Assembly: GCF_001580915.1 (NCBI RefSeq)
Contig: NZ_LHZQ01000218.1
Coordinates: forward strand, 1 to 64,000
DNA length: 64,000 bases
Reading direction: 5' to 3'
Origin: Acetobacter tropicalis
Lineage (GTDB): Bacteria > Pseudomonadota > Alphaproteobacteria > Acetobacterales > Acetobacteraceae
Under the pieces are notes generated by a model. That model was given only the letters and a program-made list of their open reading frames with translations, had not been told where the DNA came from and made no database searches. The position numbers and the translations under genes were made by a program. Below are positions 8,776 to 17,916 of the stretch, in pieces; positions within the stretch are counted from its first letter, which is position 1, and each line of letters begins with the position of its first letter.

Positions 8776-9310
8776 TGTAAGTTAGACAATAAAAAAATTC
8801 AGTTCTTCTCTATTCTTTGCAGCGCGTGAGGTGACACTCCCTACCAAAATCCAATGGGCATAGGGGCAAGTCGTTCTATTCACACGCAAAAAGTGTATTG
8901 CATTCCAGATTAGGGATTTCTCCTGAAAACTCATTCTTTAAGAACGGTTTTTCTAATCTGATGTCTTTGGATACAGATTGTTTCTGGCAGATCCAGCCTG
9001 GCACGATAGAACTATTTTTCGGGTATCTAGAATGTCTATAGGCAGACATCGAAGGAACGCACCAGTAAGCCCCATCGACACGACAGGTTCTCATCTTCTC
9101 CTTCTACTGGAACACACAGCAAGAAAGTTGGTAAGTGTGACGTCTCCTTCAATGAGAAGGATCAGGACCTTTTCTGCTTTCCTGCCAGCCTGATGCTTTA
9201 CCCCGTTGTCCGTTGAGGGCACCGGGAAACAGGTGGCGTCAGATCGTCACGCACACAGAGGAGTGGCAGTATAAAAAGGGCTGGCAGGCGTGGACAGGCA
9301 GGAGGCCGGG
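8776..9310. other. Gene-poor AT-rich interval
   Basis: About 530 bp with no frame showing protein-like composition, signal peptide or motif. No RNA gene was recognised. Confidence 0.4.
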
Positions 9311-9526
9311 TTAATGTCCGTGGTCGTCATGCGCGCCGGGCTGGAGCACAAACAGCCGAGAGCAATAGGGGCAGACGGTCTGGTGACCACCAATTTTCAA
9401 CCAGACACGCGGGTGCCCAAGCGCGCCCAGGCCGCCATCGCAGGCAATCTTGCGTCTATCCACCACAATGGTTTCCACATGCCCAAGCCGGGGATGAGGC
9501 ACCGGATTGGTTGGCTGAATGAGCAT
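9311..9526 (-). CDS. Small zinc-finger (zf-CHCC) protein
   Basis: Protein of 71 residues. It carries the signature ACDGG..ALGHPRVWLKI followed by H..VCPYCSRLFVL, a Cys-His-Cys-Cys metal site known from the mitochondrial complex I subunit NDUFS6 and small alphaproteobacterial homologues. The bacterial proteins are widely conserved but their role is not settled. The Met at 9526 was chosen because an AGGGAGGA site lies about seven bases upstream; an earlier Met at 9565 has none. Confidence 0.8.
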   Translation of the reverse strand: MLIQPTNPVPHPRLGHVETIVVDRRKIACDGGLGALGHPRVWLKIGGHQTVCPYCSRLFVLQPGAHDDHGH

Positions 9527-9699
9527 TCCGCAAATCCTCCCTCTGGCGCACGGTACTCTTTTCATGAGGTGTGCGGCCAGCCTGTTCGTGCAGCCTTCAG
9601 CCCCCGCATGGTTTTCACATGGGCATGACTGGCGCTGATATGGCGGGGATGATACGCGGTTGAGGGTCGAGTTCCTACCATCCCTCTCATCCCATCCGC

Positions 9700-11055
9700 G
9701 TGAGCATGCTGTTTTTTCTACCGTTTCTTCCCCGTGTCAGTAGGGTCTTTCACCGTACAGAGGGGGCTGGTGTGGCCCCTGTAAGGATGCATGTGCCTTC
9801 GGGATGCAGGGCCGCCCGGTTTGATAGGGCACCATTGGGGCAGATTCCGTTCAGGCAGGCCTCTTTTCTTGCGATTGTGCGAGGTGTGGCGCAGTTTGCC
9901 TGTGTTCACGCTCGTCTTGCCCGGTTGACGCGCCTTCTGAGTGTCAGGTTTTGGCGCACCAGAAGCCACGCGGGTGTCGCCTGCGCTATCTTGCGGGGAA
10001 GGGTGGGTTTGGCAGCACTTGCTGTCGGGCTGGCTGGATGCACAACAACCCTACCGCCACCACCCAGGCCGCCTGCCCGTTTCGCGGCTGCAGCGCGGCT
10101 TGTTCCGCCAGATCACACTTTTGTTCTTTCTGATGGCGCGCGTATGCCTGCGCGCGTTTGGCCCGCACAGCAGCACGAACACGCAGTCCTGCTGGCCCTG
10201 CATGGGTTTAATGACAGCCGGGACGCGTGGGAGGCACCGGCCCCGTTTTTCACTCAGCACGGTGTTACGGTCATCGCGCCAGATCAACGGGGATTCGGGC
10301 AGGCCCCCCTCCGTGGTGGCTGGGCAGGAACAGCGCGCATGGTGGCGGATGTGCGTGAGGAAGTAGCGCAAATTCAGAAAATACATCCGCAGACTCCGCT
10401 TTATCTCGCGGGGGAAAGTATGGGCGGCGCTGTGCTGATTCTGCTCATGGCCCAGTCGGAAGCGCCAAGGGTGGCCGGCACGATGCTGCTTGCGCCTGCC
10501 GTATGGAATCTGGGGGCGGGGGCCGATATTCCGCTGCGGGTGCTCTCCACTCTCTTTCCCAGAAATCTGGTAACAGGGAGAGAACTGCCCGTGCATGTTG
10601 TGGCCAGTGACAATATGGCCGCGCTGATTCGTCTGTATTATGACCCACTTACCCTGCGTGCTACGCGGCTGGAAGCCTTGCAGGGGTTGGTGGCCCTCAT
10701 GAAGCAGAGCGCCCGCGCCGCCCGGCACATCCATGGCCCCACCTTGTGCGTTTACGGAGACAAGGACCAACTGGTGCCGCCGTCTGCCATGGCGGAAGTT
10801 TGGCGCAGCATGCCCGCGCATGTGCGGCTGGATCTGGTGCCCGGTGGCCACCATCTGCTTCTGCGGGACCGCAATGGCAAGCTGGTGATGCAGGACATGC
10901 TGGGATGGATGAACACGCCAAATACATGGCTGCCCTCTGGTGGCGATAGTGCCACAGCCGCATGGCTGGCGCAGGGCGTGGGAGAAAACGGGTGGGGGAA
11001 AAACACTCTGCCGCTCTTCCTCCCCGCCCAGATGGACACACTCGCAGGGCCCTGA
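9700..11055 (+). CDS. Alpha/beta-hydrolase lipoprotein (S33/lysophospholipase-like)
   Basis: Catalytic domain of a monoacylglycerol-lipase or serine-aminopeptidase-like hydrolase. The nucleophile elbow GESMGGAV, the acid in GDKDQLVP and the histidine in GGHHLLLRD form the expected triad, and LHGFNDS provides the oxyanion loop. A lipobox LAVGLAGC followed by a Pro-rich linker implies an envelope lipoprotein. The open frame begins with GTG at 9700, about 95 residues before the lipoprotein signal; the real start is probably later (a TTG or GTG near 9990-10005) but no ribosome site decides it. Substrate unknown. Confidence 0.75.
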   Translation: MSMLFFLPFLPRVSRVFHRTEGAGVAPVRMHVPSGCRAARFDRAPLGQIPFRQASFLAIVRGVAQFACVHARLARLTRLLSVRFWRTRSHAGVACAILRGRVGLAALAVGLAGCTTTLPPPPRPPARFAAAARLVPPDHTFVLSDGARMPARVWPAQQHEHAVLLALHGFNDSRDAWEAPAPFFTQHGVTVIAPDQRGFGQAPLRGGWAGTARMVADVREEVAQIQKIHPQTPLYLAGESMGGAVLILLMAQSEAPRVAGTMLLAPAVWNLGAGADIPLRVLSTLFPRNLVTGRELPVHVVASDNMAALIRLYYDPLTLRATRLEALQGLVALMKQSARAARHIHGPTLCVYGDKDQLVPPSAMAEVWRSMPAHVRLDLVPGGHHLLLRDRNGKLVMQDMLGWMNTPNTWLPSGGDSATAAWLAQGVGENGWGKNTLPLFLPAQMDTLAGP

Positions 11056-11287
11056 TTGGGTACCGGAACACACTCCCGCTATTTGTGGCAGTGCCGCACG
11101 CGTATCACTCACTTTTTACAGGAGAATATATTCCTTCCTCATTGCGCGACAGAACGTAAAGCCGGCCTTTTGCTGGTGCTCTTAACCTTAAGGGCACTAC
11201 GGGCAGATGCTTTTTCTGGTGGAATTGTCTCTTTGTCCGCAATACAGGCTTGGCAGCATCCCGCCTTTGCGCTAGGGAAAGGCCCGT

Positions 11288-11364
11288 GGACCCGTAGCTC
11301 AGCTGGATAGAGCGTCGCCCTCCGAAGGCGAAGGTCGAAGGTTCGAATCCTTTCGGGTCCGCCA
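11288..11364 (+). tRNA. tRNA-Arg (CCG)
   Basis: A 77-nt cloverleaf with acceptor GGACCCG/CGGGTCC, D-arm AGCTCAGCTGGATAGAGC, anticodon stem TCGCC/GGCGA with loop CTCCGAA, T-arm GGTTCGAATCC and encoded CCA. The anticodon CCG reads CGG. A weak -35/-10 pair (TTGGCA, 17 bp, TAGGGA) lies at 11250-11278. An integrase remnant 40 bp downstream suggests that this tRNA was a phage attachment site. Confidence 0.95.
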
Positions 11365-11407
11365 TCTATGGAACAAAACCGCAGTTTATAGCCATTTTTT
11401 CATGGTG

Positions 11408-11684
11408 TTAGACGCTATTGTTTTTGGCGTTAGACACTTTCTCAAATTTTGCCATAGCTTCAAGCTCCATCTTTTTTTGCTCGACTGATTTTGTATAGCG
11501 CATGACTTTGGCAAGGGATCGGTGGCCTAGAATCGCAGCTATTTTGATGCGGGGAGCGGCACAATGGGAGTGTCGCCGCAGCGCACCAGTCCTTGAAGAC
11601 ATTATAAAAAGCCATTCACGCCATATGGCTTCCCATCACTGATGCGCGATAGGTCAGTCTGGTCGCGTCCGTTCCAAGCATCCT
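11408..11684 (-). pseudogene. Tyrosine integrase, C-terminal remnant
   Basis: The minus strand retains the end of a phage integrase in shifting frames: SDGKPYGVNGF, then FYNVFKDWCAAATLP, then ILGHRSLAKVMRYTK, which holds the box II G-H and the catalytic Tyr. At least two frameshifts separate the pieces. It abuts the IS element at 11685 and is the distal half of the gene whose proximal half lies at 12547-13010. Its position beside tRNA-Arg fits an element integrated at the tRNA 3' end. Confidence 0.75.
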
Positions 11685-12534
11685 GGGCTAATCGACATTC
11701 ATGCGATCCAAATCATGACTGCTGCGATATAGATGAAGCCGGTGAAATGGATGGTTCTGCGATCGTAGCGCGTTGCGAAACGACGAAAATGTTTGAGGAG
11801 ATTGAAGCATCGTTCGATACGGTTTCGGTCTTTATAAAGAGCCAGGTCGTGCGAGATGAACACCTTGCGGTTCCGTTTTGACGGAATGACAGCCTCTGCG
11901 TTCATGACGGCAATCTTTTCGCGGAACCCATTGCTGTCATAAGCCTTATCGGCGATGACCGCGCTCGCAGCCTGGCCTTCGAGCAATGCAGGTGCCTGGG
12001 TGGCGTCATGAACCTGACCGCCGGTGATAATGAACCGTAACGGTCGACCCAGAGCGTCGGCCAGCATGTGGATATTGATGGTCAATCCACCTCGGGAACG
12101 CCCCAGCGCCTGATCTTGCGCCCCCCTTTTCCGGTCGCCGCGTGCTGGTGGGCACGGACAATGGTGCTATCGATTATCAGATGCGCATTGTCGCGATCGG
12201 CGGTCAGCGCAGTGAGTACCCGCTCCCACACGCCGGCATGGCACCAACGACTGAAGCGCCGGTGGACCGTCTTCCAGTTTCCTTAGCGTTCAGGCAGGTC
12301 GCACCAGTGAGCGCCAGATCGCAAGACCCCTAAACATCCTTTTACGAACAGACGGTTATCCGATCCAGTCCGCCCAGGATCACTCGCTTTCCCAGGCAAC
12401 AGAACCCTGATCTGCTCCCACTGCGCTGTGCTCAATTCGTATCGCTTGATCCCCATCGCATGCTCTCCCCATCAACACGGAGACCTATGAAGCAGCGATT
12501 AGCCTATTTGGGAATCCTGAATGTCGATTGACCC
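11685..12534 (-). mobile_element. IS5-family (IS427-like) insertion sequence, degenerate
   Basis: About 850 bp bounded by related ends: GGGCTAATCGACATTCA at 11685-11701 and the inverted TGAATGTCGATTGACCC at 12518-12534. It encodes a two-frame DDE transposase on the minus strand. It sits inside the phage integrase gene. No target duplication could be confirmed by eye. Confidence 0.75.
11699..12457 (-). pseudogene. IS5-family transposase, broken
   Basis: The first frame begins at an ATG near 12457 with [17 protein letters not shown] and continues through HWCDLPER, where an in-frame TAA replaces a residue. It resumes as WKTVHRRFSRW and IIDSTIVRAHQHAA (first catalytic Asp). After a G-rich stretch near 12120 the second frame (11699-12085) carries the remaining DDE domain, with ADKAYDSNG and DRNRIERCFNLLKHFRR, the latter containing the catalytic Glu. 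Such a two-frame arrangement is normal for this IS group and relies on -1 frameshifting, but the internal TAA makes this copy likely inactive. Confidence 0.7.
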
Positions 12535-12546
12535 TAGCTCATCCCT

Positions 12547-13010
12547 TCAGATCTGAGTGGATGGGTATCCAGAGACATGCGCTAGCCTCTGCTGCGTTCC
12601 ACTCGTCCATTTTTGCAGGTATTGATCTATTTCTGCATCTGTCCAAGCATGGATACCTTCGCTTTTTTGTCGTTTAACCTTCACCGATACCGTTGGATCA
12701 TCCTCTCGCCAGCTTTTGCCAATAGCGAACAGCATCAACTGGCTGAGAAGTCGCGGATGTGCGTTCGAGTGGTGGTGGCATCGCCAAGAGTGTTGATTGT
12801 GGCCATCGCATGCTGAGCTTTCGTTTCAGCAAAAGGACCGCATCCAGCCGGGTTTGAGCGTATGCGTTGCAAGAACAGATTATACACGGCCTGAGTGCTT
12901 TTCCTCAAGTTTAGGTATTCATCAGATTTTTTCCATTGGATGATTAGAAATTCGAGAGAGCCTAATTGGACGCGTTTCCTTCCGGCCTTCTGTGATCTTG
13001 ATGCTTTCAA
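12547..13010 (-). pseudogene. Tyrosine integrase, N-terminal part, frameshifted
   Basis: The first frame (13010-12735) holds the SAM-like core-binding domain: FLIIQWKKSDEYLNLRKSTQAVY. A frameshift at about 12736 moves to a second frame (12738-12547) with WREDDPTVSVKVKRQK, GIHAWTDAEIDQYL and GTQQRLA, the typical junction before the catalytic domain of rhizobial and acetobacterial phage integrases. The catalytic middle is then lost where the IS5-type element enters. The gene cannot produce a working recombinase. Confidence 0.75.
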
Positions 13011-13083
13011 GTTCTTTTATCGCCAATGCTCGAAATGCGCTTACTGACAACGCAAGGTACTCTGTTGCCTCTTTGGTGCGCAT
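12922..13083 (-). CDS. AlpA/excisionase-like HTH protein
   Basis: A small protein of about 53 residues that starts with RTKEATEYLALSVSAFRAL, the helix-turn-helix form of AlpA/Xis-type excisionases. It overlaps the 5' part of the integrase in another frame, an arrangement common in temperate phages. The Met at 13083 is used; the frame is open to 13155. With the integrase destroyed it probably has no current function. Confidence 0.55.
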   Translation of the reverse strand: MRTKEATEYLALSVSAFRALAIKELESIKITEGRKETRPIRLSRISNHPMEKI

Positions 13084-13281
13084 TACCTTGCGTTTTACGT
13101 TAGATGCAGACACGCTCCTTATTTGTGGATGTTCTAAAAATGTCCTTGTTTGCACGCGTGGTCATCCTTACTCAGGACATATCCTGTCAGGATTTCTTGA
13201 AAACCGGCTTTTATGTAGCCAGTTTTTTGTGTCTGATGCTCAACTCAAAACTGGAGGCGTCCATATGGACGGAACACCATA

Positions 13282-13776
13282 GTGTCGAGGACAACCACGT
13301 CCTCAGGGACACCTATCCCTGCATTGCCGCTGGCATCCTCCGTCTCAGTGACGGATACGGTCATTGGCGTTGTGACATCGGGCGGCGTGACTGCTGCTGC
13401 GAAATTTGCAGTATCTGCGGAGCAGGGCGGCCAGGCCGCGACTGACACCGAGCCTGCGGTGCTTACGCCTGATATCCCGCTAGACGATGCCACAAAAATT
13501 GGCAGCACAGGCAAGACTTTATCCGATGTGCTGGCGCGGGCCGATCAACTGCCGTCAGGCACATATTACGTTGATCAGAACGATGTTGTTCGATTGGCGC
13601 GTCAGGTAGGTGAGCTACCAGATGACGTGTCGCTGAACGGCAATGTTTACATGGCAGGCGCAACTGCTCTGCCGACAGGCCTTACTTCAAATGGTGGCGT
13701 CATCATGACCGACGGTACCATCTATTTCCCCAATACCTGGAACAATAACGGCGTCCTGTGCGCCGCTGGAGTATAA
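13282..13776 (+). CDS. Phage tail-associated protein
   Basis: Protein of 164 residues beginning with GTG at 13282. It is rich in Thr, Gly, Val and Ala. The second half reads DATKIGSTGKTLSDVLARADQLPSG and then a beta-rich region with TSNGGVIMTDG, as in tail-fibre or baseplate-linked repeat proteins. Just four bases separate it from the S74 fibre gene. The missing upstream structural genes and the abrupt N-terminus suggest it lies at the edge of a deletion in the prophage. Confidence 0.5.
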   Translation: MSRTTTSSGTPIPALPLASSVSVTDTVIGVVTSGGVTAAAKFAVSAEQGGQAATDTEPAVLTPDIPLDDATKIGSTGKTLSDVLARADQLPSGTYYVDQNDVVRLARQVGELPDDVSLNGNVYMAGATALPTGLTSNGGVIMTDGTIYFPNTWNNNGVLCAAGV

Positions 13777-13779
13777 ATT

Positions 13780-14808
13780 ATGTCTGTAGCAACTGGTAAT
13801 CCTGTTTTTGAAACTGTTGGTGGTGATGCTTCCGCCGCCACTGTGACACCAACTGGCAGAACGACGGCTGGCAGCTTGGCTGATCTGGCCGCACAGGTCG
13901 TGACGAATACGACTGATGCAGGAACGGCAAAAGCCAATGCTGCTTCTGCGCTTAACACAGCCAATTCCGCAGCAGCGCAGGCTACAGAGGCGCTGTCTCA
14001 GGCCAGCAAGGCAATTACGTCCAGCAGTGCTAACATCGCTGGCGGATATGCTGCGCTGGATGGTTCAGGGAATGCCAATGTTCCTGGAAATATGGCTGTG
14101 GGTGCCAGCAACTCTGGAGCACGATCTTTTTCCATTGGCCATACGGGTCTTAAAGACTGGATCAGGTTTCAGTTCTATACAGGGACAGGTGTCGCGGCCA
14201 ACCCAGACTTTGTTTTTATCGGTATGAATGGTACAGGCAATACGGATGGGACTTGCGCTTTGCAGGGGACGGCTTTTCAACCCCTGTCCTCTAATACAAT
14301 GACCCTTGGGTCATCTAATAATGCATGGTCTGGTATTACGTCTCAGACCGCTGTTGATGTCATTTCTGACTTGAATGACAAAAATATCATCGGCACGCTT
14401 GGAAATGCTACATATGCGGATGTAACTGCTAAGCTTCGTGTCGTATGGGCGTCCATTTCTGGTGTCGTCTATACCCTCAAATCCGGTCAGTCCGGCCGAC
14501 AGCATATTGGTGTCATTGCACAGTATGTGGCCGCTGCGTTCAAGGCGGAGGGACTGGATGCTGCTGACTTTGGTGTGTGGTGTTCCACACCCAAAAAGCA
14601 GATTGTCACCAAGGCCGTTGATGGTCAGAAAATAATGTCTATCGAGCCTGTTTACGAGACCGATGGTAAGACCCAGGCAACTCAAGAAACCATTCGATAT
14701 GCTGAACTGCTTTCTCTTGGTCTGTTTTGTGAAAAACTGGAACGTGCTGATCTTGAGGCGCGTGTGGCTGCGCTGGAAAGCAAATCCACGTCTTCTATAG
14801 CCGCTTGA
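13780..14808 (+). CDS. Phage tail fibre with S74-like chaperone domain
   Basis: Protein of 342 residues. The N-terminal half has an Ala-rich coiled coil (about residues 45-75, ALNTANSAAAQATEALSQASK), followed by a beta-rich stalk. From about residue 195 it carries SDLNDKNIIG and, near 241, HIGVIAQYVAAAFKAEG, matching the intramolecular chaperone/peptidase S74 family; the Ser-Asp pair is where such domains self-cleave after trimerising the fibre. A final coiled coil (LEARVAALESK) follows. It sits between another tail protein and the CotH-like gene with 4- and 8-bp gaps, so the three form one late-gene transcript. Confidence 0.75.
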   Translation: MSVATGNPVFETVGGDASAATVTPTGRTTAGSLADLAAQVVTNTTDAGTAKANAASALNTANSAAAQATEALSQASKAITSSSANIAGGYAALDGSGNANVPGNMAVGASNSGARSFSIGHTGLKDWIRFQFYTGTGVAANPDFVFIGMNGTGNTDGTCALQGTAFQPLSSNTMTLGSSNNAWSGITSQTAVDVISDLNDKNIIGTLGNATYADVTAKLRVVWASISGVVYTLKSGQSGRQHIGVIAQYVAAAFKAEGLDAADFGVWCSTPKKQIVTKAVDGQKIMSIEPVYETDGKTQATQETIRYAELLSLGLFCEKLERADLEARVAALESKSTSSIAA

Positions 14809-14816
14809 GGTGATGT

Positions 14817-16166
14817 ATGAGCGATATTCTTGACAATACAATCTGGGCGCTGAACAGCGCCCAGACCTCTGTGCAGATCCCGCGTCCGTCAGGGCAATTT
14901 CGTATGATTCTGACGGGAGATTTGCCTGCATCATCCAGTGATACAACAAGTGTGAAATGTGCTCTGATGCAGGGTGAAAATATGCTTTTCAGGTGTGCTG
15001 CTGATATCTCATGGCAAGGTCAGTCTTCCATGGCTGACCCAAAGCACAATTTCAAATTGAAACTGAAAACCGAGGCAACAGAGGACAAATTTTCCGTCAA
15101 ACTTGGCTCGTGGGTGCCTACGAACAAGATTGACCTGAAAGCCTATGGTCAGGGTCCCAACAAGAATTATGGCAATTCTGATCGGTCCATGGTGCGGGAT
15201 ACGACTGCCGGGAAAGTATGGCGCGCAATTCGGCGTGCAAGCTCTTTTCCGGACAATATGATCGTGCCATTGCACGCCTGGGCCTACGATCAGGTAAACG
15301 ATAATGGATTAAGATCCGGCGCCCTTTTTTCCACAGAAGGGTTTCCTTGTGCTCTGTATTTTGGTTCGGATTTTTACGGTCTTTATACATTCCGGTCCAC
15401 GGCTCCTAATGAGGATTATCTCATTGATGAGAAAAATCCTATGCATTATCTGCTACAGCCGCAGCACATTCATGGAACGGGTGCTAATTCCTGGTATCAG
15501 TTTGATAGTAGCGGGTGGGCCATTAGTAGTCCGAAACTCAAGGGTTATGATGACCAGGATGACATATCAAAGAAATTTCCAAAACAGTTTGCTGTCATAA
15601 ACAGGCTGTTTACATATTTTGGGAATGTTTACTCTGGGGCGGATACTCTGGCCAATGCAGAGCAGTATATCAATGTTTCTTCATGGATAGACTATATTCT
15701 ATTTTGTGAAGTTGTTGGAAGTAACGACGCGTTCATGAATAATGTCATGCTCGCCTCATGGGATGCTACCAGTACATCAGGACTTTGGCATCTATGCGCT
15801 TATGATCTGGATGAAACTTTCGGGATATTATTTGGAAACACTGGAACAAGCACACTAAACACTCCAGAGGGGATGGGGTTTGTGAGCAACGTAAACCGTT
15901 TTACCAATGGTATTTTCTACGATCTCAACCAGTTTTTTGCGCAGGTTATTCGGTTTAGGTATGCCAGTCTTAGAAAAATAGGTGTTATTTCTGAGACATC
16001 CTTGTTTCAAATGGTCTTTGAAACAACCCATTTGATGGACCCTGATGATGTTGAGACTGACAACACCATGTGGGGTACGAATGTTCAGGCAAAGATCGGT
16101 TATATCCTGAACTGGATTAATCGGCGTATATCCTGGTTGGATCAGCAGTGGGGCTACAGCGGGTAA
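14817..16166 (+). CDS. CotH-like protein in a phage tail module
   Basis: Protein of 449 residues with features of the CotH family of atypical protein kinases. ISWQGQSSMADPKHNFKLKL (about residues 65-85) corresponds to the strain G-x-S...K-x-f-x-l-k motif; IDLKAYGQG and a later RSMVRD match the downstream block; YDLDETFGILFG near residue 330 corresponds to the D-x-D-x-T-F/W-G metal site. CotH proteins phosphorylate spore-coat proteins in Bacillus, and relatives occur in many secreted or phage contexts. A GAGGTGATG site precedes the ATG, eight bases after the fibre gene. In this setting it may modify or decorate the tail fibre, which is an inference. Confidence 0.65.
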   Translation: MSDILDNTIWALNSAQTSVQIPRPSGQFRMILTGDLPASSSDTTSVKCALMQGENMLFRCAADISWQGQSSMADPKHNFKLKLKTEATEDKFSVKLGSWVPTNKIDLKAYGQGPNKNYGNSDRSMVRDTTAGKVWRAIRRASSFPDNMIVPLHAWAYDQVNDNGLRSGALFSTEGFPCALYFGSDFYGLYTFRSTAPNEDYLIDEKNPMHYLLQPQHIHGTGANSWYQFDSSGWAISSPKLKGYDDQDDISKKFPKQFAVINRLFTYFGNVYSGADTLANAEQYINVSSWIDYILFCEVVGSNDAFMNNVMLASWDATSTSGLWHLCAYDLDETFGILFGNTGTSTLNTPEGMGFVSNVNRFTNGIFYDLNQFFAQVIRFRYASLRKIGVISETSLFQMVFETTHLMDPDDVETDNTMWGTNVQAKIGYILNWINRRISWLDQQWGYSG

Positions 16167-16194
16167 AAACCTGACCGTCTGACGATGACTTTTG

Positions 16195-16215
16195 CCGCCG
16201 TTGGGCGGTTTTTTT
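16195..16215 (+). terminator. Terminator of the tail operon
   Basis: Stem CCGCC/GGCGG with a 4-base loop followed by seven T residues, 28 bp after the CotH-like stop codon. Confidence 0.8.
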
Positions 16216-16309
16216 GTATCCTAAAAACACATAACAGGCACATGAGCGAGGCTGATGCCTCCGCGTCGGATGATGACCTGCGGTCCATTGTCGATGGGCA
16301 TACGGAAGA

Positions 16310-17379
16310 TGAATTGCCTCAGGTTTGTGGAGACGTTTTTTATCTGAACTAAGCGGCTAATGCATGTGATTTCTGTTGTGCACAAAAGTGTGATTCATCT
16401 GGCGGGATGTTTCCAATGGAGGACAGGAGCTGCCGATTGTTGAACCAGTCGCCCCACTTATGCGTTGCCAGCTCAACAGCTTCCTTGTTTTTCCATAGTC
16501 CTTGCCGATAGATGAGTTCGGTTTTGTAGAGCCGTTGATAGTCTCCACCAAGGCGTTATCATAGAAAAATCCCCAACGCTTCCGACAGAGGCAACGAGGC
16601 CTGCTTCAACCAGCCTTTGCGTGTAGCGAATAGACACATATTGACTACCCTTATCGGAATGATGGATCACTTTTCCCTCAGGCTACCTCTGGCACAGAGC
16701 CTGTCAGAGGCAGGTGTATGGAACTGACGCTGAAACAGATCCTATCGGCAGGGACGTTGCGGGTCTGGTCCCTTTGCCACGAATAACACTTTTTAGTCCC
16801 ATCTGGCGCCTCAGCCGCTTTACCGTGCAGCTGGCGATAGTCCTGCCTTCGCGTCTGAGCTGATGCTAGACCTTGCGTACTCCGTAGACACGGAAGTTAT
16901 CGTTCCATATTCTGCCGATTTCATGACACAGCTCTTTGTCTTTCTGGTTGCACACAAAGGGATTTTTTTGCCTGGCTACAGGGGCATAATAGACAGATGG
17001 CGCAATCGGCAGAACCTTGCAGATTGACCCGACACCATATGTCTGCCGGTGTTCCTCAATGAAGCGTGTCATGGCCTGCCGCAATGCGCGGTTCTCACGC
17101 TCCGGTTGCCTGATCTCTCCCGATCAGGAAGCTCACTTACCGCAGGTGCATTGCTCGTTCATGAAGACGGGTCCATTTTGACAGCGTGTCAGGATGAATA
17201 TCCAGCTTTGGCGCTATCATCATCACTGCTGAACAACGGGACGGATGGTTTTTCTCTTCTTCCAGAACCATGCGGGCTGCACTGTCGCGGAATTCAGGCG
17301 GAAAACGCTACGATTTGTTACTCATAATTATCTCTTACCTATCGGGTCCGGCTGTCTCCACAAAACCCAGGGCAATTCA
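16310..17379 (-). mobile_element. IS3-family insertion sequence, decayed
   Basis: Ends are matched imperfect inverted repeats: TGAATTGCCTCAGGTTTGTG... at 16310-16335 and its counterpart TGAATTGCCCTGGGTTTTGT... (reverse complement of 17353-17379). Between them, on the minus strand, is an orfA remnant followed by an orfB remnant in several frames. The roughly 1.07-kb length is somewhat short for the group, consistent with internal loss. Confidence 0.75.
16360..17325 (-). pseudogene. IS3-family transposase orfA/orfB remnants
   Basis: orfA begins near 17325 with MSNKS, an immediate in-frame TAG, then RFPPEFRDSAARMVLEEEK and HPDTLSKW (helix-turn-helix). orfB begins at 17084 with MTRFIEEHRQTYGVGSICKVL and ends a first frame at RVYGVRKV. 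The integrase core survives only as HHSDKGSQYVSIRYTQRLVEAG (16670-16600) and ETINGSTK in further frames. With several stops and shifts, it is not functional. Confidence 0.75.
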
Positions 17380-17916
17380 ACCTGACCTAGCAGTTAGAGG
17401 GACTGCTTAACATCAAGACCCCTTTTAGTCTGGAGCTTGATATCGGTGGGCGGGGCCCCTGCCACCTCGTTGCGCGGTTGCAGTAGGGACGAGTGGCGCA
17501 AATCGAATACAACGGGACGAGCGGCAACGCCGACTGGACACTATGCTGTCTTGAGGTCTCTCAAGGTGTTTCTTTTTTAAGTCACACTAGCATCACAATC
17601 TGTTAATATAGTTGCGGGTAGAAAAGCCGGGATAGGGACTGCAAATCCTCCACGTGAACATCAAGCGCCTAACGTATGCCGCATAAGCGTGCATGAAGAG
17701 TTCTGAGCAGGATAAGTCCCGAAAAATAGATGGTCAGAATAATCAAGGTTCTCCATATAAATAATAATGTTAAATAAGTATTGTAATTATAATGTTTATC
17801 AACAAAACGTTATGTTGAATTTTATGATTGTAATGGCCACATTCTGTATTGAGCATGACACGCACAGCGCAGATATTCAGAATGTGCGTATTGTATGAAT
17901 ATTACTGGAATGCAAG
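17380..17916. other. Non-coding interval after the IS3 remnant
   Basis: About 540 bp, increasingly AT-rich from 17570. No gene-like frame was recognised. No duplicate of the tRNA-Arg 3' end was seen here that would mark the far attachment site of the island. Confidence 0.4.

Noticed and set aside
8978-9628. Short plus-strand frames upstream of the hydrolase
   Set aside because: No ribosome sites or conserved features; the second overlaps the zf-CHCC gene on the other strand.
10051-11112. Minus-strand frame of about 353 codons
   Set aside because: Antisense to the alpha/beta-hydrolase, which has a complete catalytic triad on the other strand.
11105-11365. Minus-strand frame opening [15 protein letters not shown]
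   Set aside because: This is the well-known spurious translation of the strand opposite a tRNA-Arg gene.
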